Positions 23,839 to 25,155 of a stretch of 25,155 nucleotides of DNA are shown here, in pieces. The translations under genes and the position numbers were made by a program. Positions within the stretch are counted from its first letter, which is position 1. Each line of letters opens with the position of its first letter. The notes under the pieces were generated by a model. That model had not been told where the DNA came from. It worked only from the letters and a program-made list of their open reading frames with translations, and did no database searches. The stretch is from CAZADH01 sp964483805 (lineage in GTDB: Bacteria; Muiribacteriota; Ozemobacteria; Ozemobacterales; Ozemobacteraceae): assembly GCA_964483805.1 (NCBI GenBank), contig CAZADH010000058.1:1-25155 (forward strand), written 5' to 3'.

Positions 23839-24462
23839 ATGGGAAAAAATACAAGTCGCAAGAGGGTGACGCTGAAACAACGGTTTCTCAAGTTCGTTGA
23901 GAGACATGGTGTCGTTCGTCCCCGAGACGTCATCGAGGCAGGGCTGCCGCAGATATACCTGCTGCGGGGTGTTCGGGATGGAACGTTGCAGAAGATCGGG
24001 CGCGGTCTCTACGCGCTGGCCGGCGCTCCGATCGACGAGTTCATCTCGTTGTTCGAGGTGGCTCAGCGTGTCCCCCGGGCCGTCATGTGTCTTCTTTCCG
24101 CACTGCGCGTTCACGGTTTGACGACCGTGCTTCCCTCCGAAGTGTGGATAGCACTCCCGAGGGGCTCCTGGCGGCCTGGACCAGGGAGTGCCCGCCTGCA
24201 CGTGGTGTTCGTGTCGCCGGAGTGTCATACATACGGTGTGCAGCAACACAAAGTGGCTGGCGGCGTGATTCGTGTTACTACGCCCGCAAAGACGGTCGCC
24301 GATTGTTTCAAGTTTCGCGCAAAAATAGGGCTTGATGTCGCGATCGAGGCACTTCGGGATGCAGTCCGCCAGAGGAAGGCTACAGTTACGCAGATCCTTG
24401 ATGCTGCACGGGTCTGTCGGGTCGCTCGGGTAATCCAACCGTATGTCGAGGCCATCGTATGA
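23839..24462 (+). CDS. AbiEi-family antitoxin (type IV toxin-antitoxin)
   Basis: This 207-residue protein starts at ATG 23839, inside an AT-rich leader. Residues about 11-62 form the AbiEi N-terminal winged helix (RFLKFVERHGVVRPRDVIEA, then LQKIGRGLYAL). The rest is the AbiEi C-terminal domain (VMCLLSALRVHGL, VTTPAKTVADCFKFRAKIG, then DVAIEALRDAV). In the known system the antitoxin represses its own operon through the winged helix and counters the toxin without stable binding. The stop overlaps the toxin start (ATGA), the standard arrangement. Codon use is more AT-rich than the metabolic genes upstream, which suggests acquisition by transfer. There is no convincing ribosome site, so translation may start from the short leader. 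Confidence 0.88.
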   Translation: MGKNTSRKRVTLKQRFLKFVERHGVVRPRDVIEAGLPQIYLLRGVRDGTLQKIGRGLYALAGAPIDEFISLFEVAQRVPRAVMCLLSALRVHGLTTVLPSEVWIALPRGSWRPGPGSARLHVVFVSPECHTYGVQQHKVAGGVIRVTTPAKTVADCFKFRAKIGLDVAIEALRDAVRQRKATVTQILDAARVCRVARVIQPYVEAIV

Positions 24463-25155
24463 CAGGGTCAGGTGTTCGCAATTCCGGACACTCGGCGTTT
24501 CGGCGACTGCTCGATCGGGCTCGCCATAACCGAGAGGACTTCAATTACATTCTGCAGCGATTCGCGATGGAGCGGTTGCTGTACCGGCTCAGTGTTTCCT
24601 GCCATGCTGATCGCTTCGTGTTGAAAGGCGCAAGCCTGTTTCTTGTTTGGAAGGGGCATGCCTACCGGGTTACCCGTGACGCAGACTTTCTTGGGACCGG
24701 AGAGCCGAGTCCGGTGCAGATGGCGCAGACCTTTTCCGAGATTTGCGTGGTGCCGTGCGAGCCTGACGACGGAATGTCCTTTCCAGCAGACCACATCGAG
24801 GCGGTGACGATCAAAGAGGGGCAGCCATATGCGGGGGTCCGGATCACGGTCGTGGGCTTGCTTCATCAGGCCCGAATTCCGTTGCAGATCGACATTGGCT
24901 TTGGTGACGTCATCACCCCGGGCCCAGAAACCGTCGAGTTTCCAACATTGTTGCATGATCCCAGGCCGCGCTTGAAGGCGTATCCGAGAGAAACCGTCGT
25001 TGCCGAGAAATTTGAAGCAATGGTGCGTCTCGGACTGGCCAACAGTCGCATGAAGGACTTCTTTGATGTGCGCGTGCTGGCGGAGATGTTCGACTTTGAC
25101 GGCGCCGTTCTTGCTGCCGCGATCAAGAACACATTTCTGCGTCGGTGTTCGGAGG
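24459..25155 (+). CDS. AbiEii-family nucleotidyltransferase toxin (3' end missing)
   Basis: The ATG at 24459 overlaps the antitoxin stop, and the frame remains open for 232 codons to the window edge, so the C-terminus is missing. The nucleotidyltransferase core is visible: K56-G-A-S59 (FVLKGASLFLVW), the metal-binding D74-x-D76 (VTRDADFLG), a third acidic strand at D145 (LQIDIGFGD) and the VAEKFEAMV (K184) and SRMKDFFD (K199, D200) motifs of AbiEii/MenA-type toxins. Relatives of this fold transfer nucleotides to substrates such as tRNA 3' ends and stop growth or abort phage infection. With the antitoxin upstream, this is a standard two-gene operon. Whether it defends against phage is not shown by the sequence. 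Confidence 0.9.
   Translation, partial: MTGSGVRNSGHSAFRRLLDRARHNREDFNYILQRFAMERLLYRLSVSCHADRFVLKGASLFLVWKGHAYRVTRDADFLGTGEPSPVQMAQTFSEICVVPCEPDDGMSFPADHIEAVTIKEGQPYAGVRITVVGLLHQARIPLQIDIGFGDVITPGPETVEFPTLLHDPRPRLKAYPRETVVAEKFEAMVRLGLANSRMKDFFDVRVLAEMFDFDGAVLAAAIKNTFLRRCSE

Overview
This is a GC-rich bacterial chromosomal segment (well over 60 % GC by eye in most genes). It reads as an envelope-bearing, motile heterotroph: it has a chemoreceptor, lipoprotein and Sec signal peptides, a processing-type M16 peptidase, hybrid kinases, and a pathway for oxidising branched-chain amino acids through acyl-CoAs. The gene style (truncated-HAMP chemoreceptor, PocR domain, HDOD protein, FGE-like lipoprotein) resembles deltaproteobacterial or neighbouring uncultured phyla, but I cannot name the taxon.

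Layout. Positions 1-7910 look like one or two operons with 4-base ATGA overlaps: etfA (5' end missing), acyl-CoA dehydrogenase, then after 57 bases phosphate butyryl/acetyltransferase, leucine-type amino-acid dehydrogenase, a stand-alone PocR-like sensor, an exported DUF3857/transglutaminase-like protein that has lost its catalytic Cys, and a metal-dependent amidohydrolase. Positions 7987-10637 encode a two-domain exported M16 peptidase split by a 10-N assembly gap. Positions 10656-14229 hold a hybrid PAS histidine kinase and a REC-histidine kinase. A convergent chemoreceptor follows (14339-16249, minus). Positions 16606-18763 carry a NarL-type response regulator and lysA with an unexpected signal peptide. 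A minus-strand STAS-like/HDOD protein (18920-20089) converges on lysA at a strong hairpin terminator. Next come tRNA-Val(CAC) with its own promoter and terminator, a small Sel1-repeat protein, a 735-residue lipoprotein with a C-terminal FGE-like domain, and finally a codon-atypical AbiE-type toxin-antitoxin pair whose toxin runs off the end.

How the genes work together. The first four genes form a coherent route: amino-acid deamination (leucine dehydrogenase), acyl-CoA oxidation with electrons passed to ETF, and conversion of acyl-CoA to acyl-phosphate. The steps between (2-oxoacid oxidation, acyl kinase) are not in the window. The kinases, response regulator, chemoreceptor and HDOD protein form a signalling block.

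Most unusual observation. AT-rich 17-bp sites of the approximate form GTAAATACANAGTATTG are scattered through the window. They lie between genes and inside them, where they appear as runs of otherwise rare codons. The core GTATTGC is strongly enriched and biased to the plus strand, even inside minus-strand genes. I know of no family that explains it. It may be a genome-wide architectural, uptake or replication-polarity signal.
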